From the NCBI RefSeq assembly GCF_050624435.1, contig NC_134534.1, positions 63,573,501 to 63,637,500 of the forward strand: 64,000 bases of DNA, read 5' to 3'. A program made the translations under genes and the position numbers. Under the pieces are notes generated by a model that saw only the letters and a list, made by a program, of their open reading frames with translations, did no database searches and was not told where the DNA came from. This document shows positions 1 through 11,760 of the stretch, piece after piece (the stretch's first letter is position 1; every line of letters starts with the position of its first letter). The stretch comes from Tenrec ecaudatus. Taxonomy: Eukaryota; Chordata; Mammalia; Afrosoricida; Tenrecidae.

Positions 1-882
1 AAAGTGGATGCCTAAGCATATGTGGTGAATAAGCTGTTGGTTCCCAGCTACTAAAGGATATAGTGTCTGGGGTCTAAAAGATTTGAAGGTCAACAAGTGG
101 CCATCTAGGAGGGAAGCAACAAAGCCCACATGGGAGAAGCACATTAACCTCTGTGATCATGAAGTGTTGATGGGTGAGGTATCAGAAGTTCTCAAACAAG
201 CAACCAAATCGATGTGAAGGGGTATGGAGGCAGTGGAGCCCAAAACTGACTTGTAAGATAATAGGACAGTCCCTCTGAGAAAGGCCACACAGAAGGGATG
301 ATAAATTGAGGCTGTGGTATAGCACTGATGAAATATATAGCTATCCTCTAATTATTTAATATTTGCTCCACTTACTATTATGGTTATTTGTTTTACCTCA
401 TTAATCATGTTAGATTTACATATATTCATTTGCACATTTGATTGCTCAGTACATCAAAGTCAAGATAGATAACCCTTCAGAAACAGTAATAGGAGTAATA
501 GTTCCCTGGGGATTTGGGAAAAGAAGGGAGGGGGGCGATAGGGAGCTGATCGCATCCATGACTGTATAACCCCACTTAATGAGATCGAACAACAGAATTG
601 CAAGTGAAAGGATATATTGGATCATGTAAGATATGGCAAAAACCAACCAAACAAACAAAACCACTATTATAAGGGTGAAATACAATAATAAGGGTTCCTG
701 TGGAGTGTGGTGGGGGACAGAGGGATAAAGGGGAGTTGATATCAAGGAGTTCAAGAAGAAAGAAAATGTATTAGAACTAATTGGGTAGCAACTGTACAAT
801 ACTGCTTGATGTGCTTGAACTATGGATTGTTATGATATCTGTAAGAGCTCCCAATGAAATGATTTTTTAAAAAGAAAGGAAA
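1..882 (+). mobile_element. L1 3'UTR and 3' end, divergent afrotherian subfamily
   Basis: This is the 3' end of an L1 retrotransposon that enters from the left edge. It carries the landmarks shared by the other L1 ends here: 'gtgtctggggtctaaaag' near 65, a 'gaagcacattaacctctgtgatcatga' type block near 135-165, an 'ataataagggttc' block near 690, and a closing 'gtaagagctcccaatgaaatgatt' followed by an A-rich tail near 870. Its middle (330-480) and its pre-terminal block 'ggggagttgatatcaagg' differ from the commoner copies and match the copy at 20.4-21.3 kb, so it seems to belong to a second, older subfamily. No coding sequence remains. Confidence 0.8.
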
Positions 883-1379
883 AATAAATTTAGCATGTGT
901 TTTAAAAGTAGAGGTCCTTTACCATCACATTTCTCTCCAGTAGCTTTCAAACATCTGTGAGAAAATCAGCAAACTCCCTTAGACGTGTTTATGGTATGTT
1001 CAGGAGAAGGCAACTGGTATTGTTAACATGTGACCCTGGCAAAGCAAAGAAGCAACCATGACCAATAATATTAAAAGTTTGACGGAAGAGGCATTTTACA
1101 CCATAAGTAGCTAAATAATGATAACTACTGGGGGACACTGTGTAATTTTAAAATTACATATTTGGGGGCAGGGATTTACTTTTCTTCTCTTTAGTTTGAG
1201 TCACAGGAAGAAAGTGAAGAGGTTTAAGCCTATCCATACAAAACAAAACACGACTAATGTGAAGATCCTTCATATGATCCTTAACTCACAGCAACCCATG
1301 GGGTTTTCTTGAGTGTCATAGAGGGAGAGTTGACAGAATAATTTGGTTACACATTCAACAATCCGTGCATATCTTGTTT
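883..1379. other. Unassigned intergenic DNA
   Basis: I see no gene. The segment 1255-1330 ('cttaactcacagcaaccc') resembles the tail of a minus-strand AfroSINE but is too short to call. Confidence 0.4.
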
Positions 1380-2885
1380 TGTGACATTGACTGGAGTCCC
1401 CACAGTGGAATAGCACTTTTTCCACTTCTTTGCTACATGTGCTATTTTCTTTGACCTTCCTTCCTACCCTTTCCTGCCTTTTGAGTTTATCCCTGGGCAA
1501 ATGCTGACTTTTCAATCCCATCTTCTGAGGTTGCTTGTTCTAAGAAATACATAGCTCTTTAGTGCTATTTTTAACCTATAGGCTTATTGTTTCACTAAAA
1601 TTTGAGCAATGGAGGTAAGTTCAGCCCTCAGCTTGAAGGGTGACCAAGGGGTGCCCCTCATCTCTTATCAGACTAGTAAGCCTGATCTTTTGTTATTATT
1701 TTGAGATTTATGCCACACACACACATTCTCCACTCTGCAGAATCTTCTACTGTGATCCTTTCCAAATCAGTTAGCTATGGTAGGTGGGCCCCCGGTGGTT
1801 TTGCTGGTCTCAGGATCATGAAGGAGGCTGAAACTCACTCAGAGGATTTGTCCTTTGGACGTCTTATTTCCACATGCCTTTAGTTTTCTTCATTCTTCTT
1901 TTCTTTGGGCTTAAGGAGACCAGTAGTTGCATCTGTAGTGGCTTCCCACAAGATTTCAAACCCAAGTTGATAATCATCAAAATATGGAATAGAGCCCTGC
2001 CTTTGGGGACTATATTATGTTAATTGACTCTGATGATATGGCTCTTCCCTCCTTACCTTAATTACTATTGTAAGCCTCCAGGCACTATGTCATAGTTATA
2101 GTTTTGCCGCCTATGTACTCTGTTATATACATCGATATATTTATAGCTCAAGCAAATATGAACAGGTTTCCAAAAGTTGGTGGGGAAATGGAATTGTGAT
2201 GTGCTTCAAGGATTCTTTGTTATTCTTTGATATTGCATAGCATCCCACTGTTTGTCTTTGCTATAATATGTTTACTCGTTCATCAATTGATGGGCAGTTA
2301 GGCTGTTCCCATCTCTTTGATATTGTGATTCAGTGAACACAGTTGCATATATATCTTTCTATGTTATGGCTCTTACTTCCTTATCATATAAACCTACTGG
2401 AGGATTGCTGGATTAAATGGTATTTCTATTTCCAGCTTCTTAATGATGAACATTCCATTTTCTACAGTGGTTGCATCCTAATACAGTCTTATGAATATTG
2501 TACATGAGTTTCAATATTACCACACCCTAACCAGCATGTTTTTGTTTTCTATTATACTGAACTTTGTTATGATTACTGGGCTGAGAAGATATCTCGTTAT
2601 TGCTTAAATTACAGCTCTCTAATGGCTAGACTATGAGCATTTCTTCTTGTGTTTGTTGGTCACCTGCATGTCTTCTTCTATTAAGTGTGTCCATATCTTT
2701 TGCCTATGTTTTAATTGGACAATTTGTCTTTTTGTTGTTGAGGTGCTGACATTTTCTATAAATTGTTAAGCTTAATTCTTCATTGGATATGCCATTTACA
2801 AGGATATTTCCCATCCAGGGAGAAGGTTATATGTAGATTCTTGTAATCAGTTCCCCCTTTGGGCCCCACCTTCCCTCCACCCTTC
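1380..2885 (-). mobile_element. Old L1, 3'UTR and end of ORF2 (minus strand)
   Basis: Read on the minus strand, this is the terminal part of an L1. From 2200 to 2880 it matches the antisense of the conserved L1 ORF2 C-terminus and 3' region: 'tgttaattggacaat'-like 'ttttaattggacaatttgtc' at 2710, 'tcatcaattgatgggcag' at 2280, 'gattgctggattaaatgg' at 2404. From 1380 to 2160 it resembles the afrotherian L1 3'UTR, including 'cccacagtggaatagcac', 'cttattgtttcac' and 'aaggagaccagtagttgcat'. It is heavily mutated with no usable reading frame. The left boundary is uncertain by about 100 bases. Confidence 0.7.
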
Positions 2886-3895
2886 AGGTAACATTTTGTT
2901 TATCTGCTCTTCAGATACAATTTTTGCATTGCTGCTGCCTTAATTCAATATTGTAATAATCTGTGTCCTCATCTATAATTCTATATTTCTAGTCTGCGGT
3001 TTAGAAGGCAATCTGATAATTTTCTAGGAAAAATAAAGAATGGGGAGACAAAGATTTAAGAAGAGAAAGAAGTTTTTAGATATGATTAGAATGTTCTTTT
3101 TCCTTCTTAATGTTAGTTTTCACAAATGAACGGCTTTATTTGCAGAATGAAGTTGGACAAATTCCTCAGCCCCAGTAAGCCATAAATTCTTTATGCAGGT
3201 TGCTGTGTTAATGAGCATGTATATTTAAAATGACTTCATTTAATCCTTAGAATTGTCCTAGCAATTGCACTTACTTAATGATTTGATTTGATGTCTTTTT
3301 ATTTATGTGTCTCTGTGTTTATGTTTTGTTTTGTAACATGGAAATTAAAGTATTTTCACTTTGGCGAAAGCAGACACCAGAGACCGAAGCCTTTTTCAGC
3401 CTTATGTGGAGAAATAAGTTTTCAGATTGGTGTATTAGCAAAAATTGTAGTGGTATTTTCAAACTAAATCTGATCAATGGGGTTCTTTGGAGACTGTAAT
3501 CAACTCCCTGACAGTATGTTTGCTTGTATGATGTTCTTTTTGTCCCAATATGAAGATATTGATAACTTTATTGGCAAACTTCATAATAGCAAATGGAAGT
3601 TATTTGTACCCTAGGAATTAGTATGCCTATTCCAATAAAAGGTGTGTGAGGGAGACAGTGACAGAATGTGCCAGGCATTCCTGTGAAATCTAGTTAAAAT
3701 CTTGATCATTGTCTATTATTTGTTAGAAGAAAATACAATTGTCCCTTTATTTAATCATGGATACAAGAGTTGCATATCTTGCTCAAATTTGGTTAACTAA
3801 ATATGCATGATCATTGGAAACTAAGTAAACTATAGAGCAGGCATGTATCAAAGATACAAAGAAAAATTATAGAGAACCTGAGATCAGTTTCTAAT
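2886..3895. other. Unique intergenic DNA
   Basis: I see no gene and no repeat I can name. A faint MIR-like piece may lie at 3190-3280 ('ttcatttaatccttagaatt'). Confidence 0.4.
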
Positions 3896-4018
3896 GGGCT
3901 GCGTTATGAATTGAATTGTTTGTGCCTTTCAAAATACATATTGGAATCCTTACCCCTAGAATTGTAGATGTAATCACATTTTTAAATGTTACTAAAGCCA
4001 CATGGGAATAGGACATGT
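3896..4018 (+). mobile_element. MaLR-type LTR, 5' part (split by the L1 that follows)
   Basis: The text around 'gcgttatgaattgaattgtt' and 'ttggaatccttacccctaga' resembles the opening of MLT1/MST-type ERVL-MaLR LTRs. The matching 3' part of such an LTR, in the same orientation, lies just beyond the end of the L1 near 10.8-11.0 kb. The simplest reading is one old LTR split by an L1 insertion. The family name is inferred from remembered consensus. Confidence 0.45.
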
Positions 4019-4938
4019 CTCAAAAGTAATCATCATGGTTTAGTCCCCACCCCGAGGTGGCAGTGGCAAGGTGTGGCTGTGCTGAGAAAAAGCCCATGCG
4101 CAAACCTCCAGGATTGTGGGGGGACAGAAAGCAGAGATGAAAACAAAAGGGACAATGAAGCTGAACCCCAAGATCTGCCCCTGGAGCTACAAGGGTCCAC
4201 TCCCTCACTTGAGGCAGGTGGGGGCTAACTGCAGCTGTGTTGAAATGGTCCAAGCTATGGATGAGACAGTGGTGGGGCCAAGGTCAAGCCCTAGCTGGCT
4301 TCTACTGAGGTAAGCCAAAAAGCCCCCAGCCCATCAAAACCCCACGAGTCTATGCCTACTTTTCTTTATGATACTCCTCGGCATTCCAACAGCATTAAAT
4401 TTCCCTCTAAGCAATTCTCCTGGGCTGAATTCTATGGAATCCCCCTGGTATGTGTCACTCTGTTGGGTTCAGCTACATTGGTGCTTTTGTTTCCCTCTTC
4501 TCTATATCCCCAAATAGTCTAAGCAGTCTTACTTTTAAAATTTTTTTCTCCTCTTAGTCTAGGGCATTTAGGCCTGCACCAAACCCAGCTAGGTGAGCTC
4601 CACCCTGTGTAGCTAGCCTGAGGTTGGGGAAAGCCCCGATTTCCCTCCTGGGGACACTCTGCCCAACTTCTTACTGGGGAATTCCTGCCTGTGTACTGGG
4701 GGCATAAGGCAGCTCAGCCAACACTAGTCAACATTCCAAGCTGTTGCAGGAACCTCTGCCCAACCTCTGCAAAACTAAAGCAGGCAACCCACCAGCCTTC
4801 TGGGGCCTCCCCTGAAAGGGAAGCTACAGGAAGATAAAGTGGTAGCTTAATTCCATAGTGATATTAGCTGTAGGCAGTTCGAAGAAGCATTCCCACAATT
4901 CTCCCAGAGACAGTCAGTGATCTTCGACTCCCTGGAAA

Positions 4939-5752
4939 ATGGCACCTGGATCCTCTAAAGCAACACAATGCAAATAGCCATCAGCCCCAACAACCTCAAT
5001 GAAAACACAGGAGAAACAAAAAGCAATGGCAGAAGATGTCTCAAACATAACAACATGCCTAGATGAAGCAAACATTGAGGTGCCACAGAAAGAAATTTTC
5101 AGAAAGCTGCTTGGAGTCATACAGGACATGAGGGAAACAATAAGAAAAAGGATGAAATGATAAAGGAGATACAGGCCATACACCAAAGGGAAATACAGGA
5201 GCTTAGGGAGGAGATAACAAAAACCAGTAGCAGAAACATGGACCTTGAGAATTGACTGGAAGAAACAGAGAACCACATCAGTGACTTGGAGGACAGCCAA
5301 GCAGAATTTAACAAACACAAACAAAAATCGAATAAGATCATCAGAGAAGCTGATGAAAACCTCAGAGTTATGTCTGATGCTATGAAGTGGAACAACATTA
5401 GAATTATTGGCTTATCAGAGGAAGACACAACAAAGAAGTCATCTGCAACAATAGTGAGAATTCTTGGAGGAACACTTCCCCAGCTTAATGAACGAAAATC
5501 AGGCAACCATTCAGGCGGCTGAAGGAACAGGAGCTAGACTGCATCCCAAGAAGAAGTCAACAAGGCACATAATAGTTAAACTATCCGACTTTGAGCAAAG
5601 GGAGTAAATCATGAGAACAGCTAGGGAAAAACAAGCAATCATATATAAAGTTTCCCAAATAAGAATATGCTCAGACTTATCATCAGAAACTATGAAGAAC
5701 AGGAGAGAGTGGAGTAACATATTCCAAAAATTGCACTACAAAGGATTGTAGT
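4939..5752 (+). pseudogene. L1 ORF1 (RNA-binding protein) pseudogene
   Basis: ORF1 protein is a trimeric coiled-coil RNA chaperone that coats L1 RNA in the cytoplasm. The likely original start is ATG at 4939 (MAPGSSKATQ), which runs into TAG at 4975, so the frame is lost after 12 codons. Coiled-coil-like text rich in E, K and Q follows near 5150-5290. The best-preserved block is 5286-5522, with NKIIREADENL and MKWNNIRIIGLSEE, the hallmark start of the ORF1 RNA-recognition domain. Further on, 'NERKSGNH' gives way to frameshifted remnants of the C-terminal domain up to about 5745. At least three frame changes are visible. It is certainly L1-derived, and the exact codon boundaries are reconstructed by eye. 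Confidence 0.8.
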
Positions 5753-8292
5753 GAATTCAACAATTTGGAAGACATGGAAAAATTCCAATGAATTCAACAA
5801 TTTGGAAGACCTGGACAAATTCTTGGGGAAAAAAATCCCTCTCTAGACTATCCTCGATGGACGTCAAGAGTCTCAACAGACCCATAGCAATAGAAGAAAT
5901 AGACAAGGTAACCAAGTGATTATCAACAAAAAAAATCCCCTGGACCAGATGGCTTGACTGGAGAATTTTACCAAGCATTTAGGGAAGAACTAACACCAGT
6001 CCTACACAAACTCTTCCAGAACATAGAAAAAGACAGCAAACTCTTGAACTCCTTTTATGAAGCTAGTATAACTCTGATACCAAAACCGGGAAAGGATCCC
6101 ACAAGAATTCAGAACTACAGACCAATATCCCTAATGAACTTCGATGCAAAAATCCTTAACAAAATACTGGCCAAGGGAAAACAAAAGTATATAAACAAAT
6201 AATTCACCATGACCAAGTGGGATTCATATCAGGGATGCTGGTATCATTCAACATATGAAGGACCATTAGTATTATTCGTCACATTGACATGAAAAACTAT
6301 AAGAAACACATGATAATAATGATAGATGCAGAAAAATCATTTGACAACATCCAACACCAATTCCTGTTTAAGACACTTGAGGAGATAGGAAAATTCTTCA
6401 AGACAATACAAGCTATATATAAAAAAACAACAGCCAACGTGGTAGCCAGTGGGGAAAAGACTAACACATTCCCATTTCAAAAAGGGGAACCAGAAAAGGA
6501 TGCCCCTTGACCTCACTCTTATTTAATATCGTGTTGGAGGTTTTAGCTAACAGCATAAGGCAAAGAAGAGACATCAAAGGTATTCATCTGGGGAAGGAAG
6601 AGGTGAAACTATCATTACTTGCAAATGATATGATTTTATATATGGAAAATCCCAAAAATTCTACTAGGAGAGTACTGGAAGCAATAGAGGAGTTTGGCAC
6701 AGTGGCAGGATACAAGATCAACAAACAGAAGTCCATCGGACTATTATACACATCGGATAAGACCACAGAAGAGGAGACCAAAAAGGTGGTACCCTTCACA
6801 ATAGCCACACACAAATTGAAATATCTAGGGATTTACCTGACTAAAAGTACAAAAGATCTATATGGGGAAAACTACAGAATACTATTACAAGAGCAACTTC
6901 AACAAATGAAAGAATATCCCATGCTCGTGGATTGGAAGACTCAATATAGTCCATGTCAGTTCTGCCAAAGGCACTATATACGTTTAATGCAATTACCTCA
7001 TCTTTCTTCAAAGAAATGAAAAAACTGATTACCAAATTCATATGGAGAGGGAAGAAGCCCAGAATTAGCAGAGAACTCCTCAAGAAGGACACAGTGGGAG
7101 GGTTTGTTTTACCTGACTTTAGCACATACTGTACAGCCACAGTTGTCAAAATCGCATGGTATTGGTACAATGACAGAAACTCAGACCAATGGAAAAGAAC
7201 TGAAAACCCAGAAACAAAATCTTAAGCATACAGACAACTGATCTTTGATGAGGTCCCCAAAAATATCAAATGGGAAGCAGATGTCCTCTTTAACAAGGGG
7301 TGATGGGGGAAAAAAAGGATACTTACCTGCAGAAAAATGAAGCAAGACCCTTATCTCAGTGCATGCACAAAAATAAACTCAAGGTGGATCGATGATCTTG
7401 AAGTTAAACTCCAACCTATTAGGGCCATCAATGAGGAAATTGGGACCAACTTGAGAACTTTAGCATAGAAAATACATATCAGAAATAGGGAAGGACACAA
7501 ACACAGAGGAGGACGCACAAATTGACAAATGGGATATACTGAAGATAAAACACCCATGTACAAAGAAAGAATTCACCAAGAGAGTAATCAGAGAGTTCAC
7601 GGACTGGGAAAACATCTTTAGCAATGACACATCAGACAAAGGCCTTATTACTAAAATATACAATACTCTGCTAGCTTCCAATAAGAAAAAAAACTAATTG
7701 CCCACTTGAGAGGTGGGCAAAGAACTCGAACAGAAGTTTCACAGGGGCAGAAATCTGAATGACCAGCAAACATATGAGAAATTGTACCTGATATTTAGCC
7801 ATAAGAGAAATACTAATTAAAACAAAAATGAGGTAACACCCAACACCCTCAAAGGTAGCCCAGTTCAAAAAATCAGAAAGCAACAAATGTTTGAAGGGCT
7901 GTGGGGAGACAGGAACTCTCATCCACTGCTGGTGGACTTGTAACTATATGACGACTGTGGAAATTGATCTGGTTATCTAAAACAGATGGAAATCGAGTTA
8001 CCATACGACCCTGCCATCCTCCTACTGGGCATATACCCAGAAGAGGCAAGAAACAAACGAAGGCCAGACATCTGTGCTCCCATGTTCATTGTGGCACAGT
8101 TCACAATTGCAAGGAGTTGGAAGCAACCCAAATTTCCATCAATTGATGATTGGATTAAAAACCTGGTGTATATATCTCTTCAACGGAGTACTATGCATCG
8201 CTAAAAAGCAGTGATGAACGTCTGAAGCACATCACTGAATGGAAAGAACTGGAGGAAATCACGCTAAGCAAAGTAAGTCAAGCATAAAAGGA
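5753..8292 (+). pseudogene. L1 ORF2 remnant: reverse transcriptase and C-terminal domain, endonuclease missing
   Basis: ORF2 makes the endonuclease/reverse transcriptase used for target-primed reverse transcription. Only the part from the linker before RT onward remains. Recognisable blocks, in shifting frames, are [20 protein letters not shown] (5960-6020), [10 protein letters not shown] and NYRPISLMN (6069-6140), 'IMIDAEKSFDNIQHQF' (6310-6365), '[17 protein letters not shown]' (6513-6560), the catalytic loop (6618-6632), YKINKQKS (6711-6735), and the C-terminal WRGKKPRI and LPDFSTYCTATVVKIAWYWY (7045-7165). The end holds ELPYDPAILLLGIYP (7993-8040) and 'AQFTIARSWKQPKFPSIDDW' (8094-8153). 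The catalytic loop reads LAND instead of FADD, so one metal-binding aspartate is lost. Several stops and frameshifts interrupt the frame. Confidence 0.85.
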
Positions 8293-10738
8293 CAAGTACA
8301 TATGAGTCTGCTGAGGTAAGCTTTTAAATTATTAAAAAACATGCAAAGGGGGCATAGGGAACAAACTCTGCTGTATACAAACATTCCTGGTGTGGGTACC
8401 AGGTAATATGGCAGTGACTAGATAAAAAACAGGGATACACATGGTATTCAACTAAAAAGGAGGTGGGGAAAGGAAACAAATATCAATAAAAAAGAAATGG
8501 GTAGTGGGCATAGAGCACTAACCCTCACAAGGGGAGGGTATTGTTTATATCTCCACAGGGAAAGAGGGACGAGAATTCAACTCAGTGCTCCAAGATGTGA
8601 CTGCAACATGCCGGCATGGAGTAGGGAACCAGAGGAGAGGTCTTGGGTGCCGGCTCCAATCCCAACTAATAGGTGGACACCTGCCCTTCTCCCCATAAGA
8701 ATTTATTTCAAAAGACAGCATTGAATCTGCAGCTCCAGGAGAGGGACATATCTGATCAGAGCACACAGGAGCAGATGAAGGGGGAGGAGGAGAGAGTGGA
8801 GCACAACCTGGCCCACCAGGCCGTGAGGATGATGATCCCAATTAGAGCAGCCAGTCCACAGAGAGGACCACATGGCCAGTCCCCCTATGAGACATGACAC
8901 TCCTCACTAAACCATAGCCCCACAGGGGACAACACCGGAGACACAGTATGGGAATTGCACCCGATCTGATCCCACCACACAGAGACAAAACACTAAGGGG
9001 GTGCGACAGAACAGCAAGGGAATGGAGCAGCGAGGTCCTAGGGAGTGCTGAAGGTGGACTTTGGGGGGCCAGGGTGTGGTACCCCAACAGACTGGACTGG
9101 AAAACACTCCTAAAGGCTAACAAATGATCCTTGAACTTACTGCAAGCTTTTCTTTCTTGTTGTGTTTTGTTTGTTTGTTTTGTCAGTTTTGTTGTTGTTT
9201 TGTTGTATATTGTTACTTGATTTTTCTCTGTCTTGTTTTTGTGCATGCTATTATCTCTGCAGGTCTGTCAAAAAGATAGACTGGATGAACAATCTGGAGG
9301 AGAAAACAATGGGACCGACAGTTCCAAGGTGCATGGGAGAGGGGGAGGTGGGGGGAAAGGAAGTGATGTTAACAATCCCAGGGACAAGGGAACAATAAAT
9401 GATTCAAATTGGTCTTCAGGGGTGTGTGGGAAGCCTGATGGGGCCTGAACAAGGGTAATGTAACCAAGAGGAATTGCTGAAACCCTGGTTGGGACTGAGC
9501 ATGATAGTGGGACAGGAGGAAGGTAAGGGAAATAGAGGAAAGAGCTGGGAGGCAAAAGGCATTTATAGAGGTCTATAAAGACATCTACATATGAAAATAT
9601 ACTTATGCATGTGGATGGGGAAACAGATGCATGTGTATATATTTATAGGCTTACTATTAAGGTAGCAGAAGGACATTGGACCTCCACTCAAGTACTCCCT
9701 CAGTACAAGAATATTTTCTTCTATTAAATTGGCATTCTTTGATGCTCACCTTCCTGACACACTGCTGAAGACAAGGCTGTTGAATAAGCAAATGTGACGA
9801 AGAAAGCTGATGGTGCCCAGCTATTAAAAGATATAGCATCTGGGGTCTTAAAATCTTGAAGGTAAACAAGCAGTCATCTAGCTCAGAAGCAACAAAGACC
9901 ACATGGAAGAAGCACACCAGCGTGTGTGATCATGAGGTGTCAAAGGGATCAGTTATCAGTCATCAAAGAAAAATAAAAATCATATCATTGTGTGCTCCCC
10001 TCCATGATATGATAACTGAAGACAAATGAGTGCATAAACAAATGTGGCGAAGAAAGCAGATGGTGCCCAACTACCAGAAGGTATAGCACCTGGAGTCTTA
10101 AATGCTTGAAGGTAAACAAGCGGCCATCTAGCACTGAAGAAACAAAGCTCTCATGGAAGAAGCACACCAGCCTGTCCTATCACACGATGTCAAAGAGATC
10201 AGATATCAGGCATCATCCAAACAAGAAATGTTAACATAGTGAATGAGGAAGAAGTGTGGAACGGAGACCTAAAGCCCATTTGTAGGCCACTGGAGATCCC
10301 CTGGCAGAGGGGTCTCAGGGAAGAGATGAGCCAGTCAGGGTGTGATGTAGCAACGATGAAAAATACAACTTTCCTCTAGTTTCTAAATGATTCTCCCTCC
10401 TCTTCCCAAACAACCATGATCCAAATTCTCCCTTGCAAGTCTGGCTAGACCAGAAGATGTATACTGGTACAGATAGGAACTGGAAACACAGGGAATCCAG
10501 GACAGATGATCCCTTCAGGACTAGTGGTGTGAGTGGTGATACTGAGAGCCTAGAGGGGGGGTTGGGTTGGAAGCGGGGAATCGATTACAAGGGGACCTGA
10601 TGCCAGGGGCTTAAGTGCAAAGCAAATGTTTTTAGACTGATGAGGGCAATGAATGTACAAATGTGCTTTCAAAATTGATGTATGTATGGATTGTGATAAT
10701 TGTTGTATGAGCCCCTAATAAAATGATTTTATATATAT
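8293..10738 (+). other. 3'UTR of the long L1, with a duplicated 240-250-bp unit
   Basis: This stretch links the ORF2 remnant to the polyadenylation end and explains the many overlapping open frames, none of which is a gene. It contains a T/G-rich run (9160-9240), a conserved 'aacaatctggaggagaaaac' block at 9289, and two successive copies of a unit beginning 'ctgaagacaa...aagcaaatgtg' at about 9765-10014 and 10015-10240. The end has AATAAA in 'cccctaataaaatg' near 10711. Confidence 0.8.
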
Positions 10739-11040
10739 ATTTGGTATCACAATGAATATGAGAAAGTTTGTCAATAAGAAAAAAAGAAAACAGTGATCAT
10801 TATGAGTTAAGGAAACAGTAGTACAGCCAAGACCACATACAGGAGATCATAGATCCCCAAGCAAGGAAGCAATGGGCACTGCGGAGGCTGTGACAGGGGC
10901 CTTTCCTTGGATCCAACGTACCCTCTATCTTGAATTTGCATTTCTAGCGTCTTGATCTGTAAGAAAACAATGTTTTTGTTCTTTAAAACCACATATTCAT
11001 GGTATTTCTGGTATAGAAGTATTAGGAAACAAAGACAATA
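10739..11040 (+). mobile_element. MaLR-type LTR, 3' part
   Basis: From about 10840 the sequence resembles the 3' half of an MLT1/MST LTR: 'atctgtaagaaaacaatg', 'ttctttaaaaccaca' and 'tcatggtatttctgg' correspond to the conserved polyadenylation-proximal segment of these LTRs. It pairs with the 5' part at 3896-4018 across the L1 insertion. The first 60-100 bases are not clearly assigned. Confidence 0.5.
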
Positions 11041-11259
11041 CTTGTATAATAAGATACTTATTCTGATGTCTTCATTACATTTCCTAGTTTGTCATACAAA
11101 CTTGTGTCTGTGGCATATTTCTATCAATTTTGCTTGAGAGTTTGTTTCATAAATTATAATCAAGTACCATCGACATCTGCTGAGAGCTGAGTAAATTGCA
11201 GGCAAATTTCTAATAAAAGAGAAGATGAACTAATATTAGTAGAAAATAATGACAATACT

Positions 11260-11370
11260 ACTCTTAAAATATCAGCTTAAATATTTTAGGTGCTCACAAT
11301 ATGTCAATGTGTTTTGCTCTTTAAAATTTCTATTATATAACAGAAATTTTATAAGTGAGGTGCTATTACA
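11260..11370 (+). repeat. Possible MIR SINE fragment
   Basis: A motif order typical of MIR elements is visible in degraded form: 'ctcacaatatgtcaatgtgt', then 'tttataagtgaggtgctatt'. MIR is an ancient tRNA-derived SINE shared by mammals. The match is weak and read by eye. Confidence 0.4.
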
Positions 11371-11384
11371 TACATATATATATA

Positions 11385-11760
11385 TTTTTTAAACCATTTT
11401 ATTGGGAGTTCTTACAACTCATGTTACAAACCATACATCAATTGTATCCAACATATTCGTAAATATACTCCATTGTTCTTTTCTAGATATTTACTTTCCA
11501 TTGAGCCCTTGGGATCAGCTCCTCCTTCTTTCCCTCCCTCTTGCCACCTCTAACCCTCACGTCCTCTGATAGATAATGGATTGTTGATTATTTTCAAATC
11601 TCATTCCGACTACCGTCTTCCTTCCCCTCTGGCTTCTGTTGTTCCTCCCCCTGAATGGAGGTGTGTGGTTATGTCCCATTAATTGCAATCAGTGTCCCCT
11701 TCCCTCTCCCCCACCCCTCTCTTTCCCCTACCCTTTGGTATATTTTATAGATGCCCTTGC
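11385..11760 (-). mobile_element. L1 3' end (minus strand)
   Basis: This is the reverse complement of the common L1 3' end. It starts 'accattttattgggagttct' (the AATAAA end read backwards) and is followed by the pyrimidine-rich 'cttctttccctccctctt' and 'ctctcccccacccctctc' blocks, which are the G-rich 3'UTR in reverse. It is truncated after about 375 bases. Confidence 0.8.

Larger units (their letters stand above)
4019..10738 (+). mobile_element. Long L1 retrotransposon, internally deleted and dead
   Basis: This is the most extensive L1 in the window. In order it holds a GC-richer 5'UTR (about 4020-4938), a broken ORF1 (about 4939-5750), the reverse-transcriptase and C-terminal part of ORF2 (about 5750-8290) and a long 3'UTR (8290-10738). 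It ends in 'gagcccctaataaaatgatt' with an AATAAA signal and an AT tail. An intact mammalian ORF2 is about 1,275 codons with an apurinic endonuclease at its N-terminus. Here ORF1 joins directly to the region just upstream of the RT, so the endonuclease half is gone. ORF1 and ORF2 both carry stops and frameshifts, and the RT active site is altered. The element therefore cannot move by itself. The 5' boundary is set where base composition changes and is approximate. Confidence 0.85.

Noticed and set aside
6507..7019. 170-codon open frame as a possible gene
   Set aside because: It is a surviving piece of L1 ORF2 reverse transcriptase, listed as a pseudogene part.
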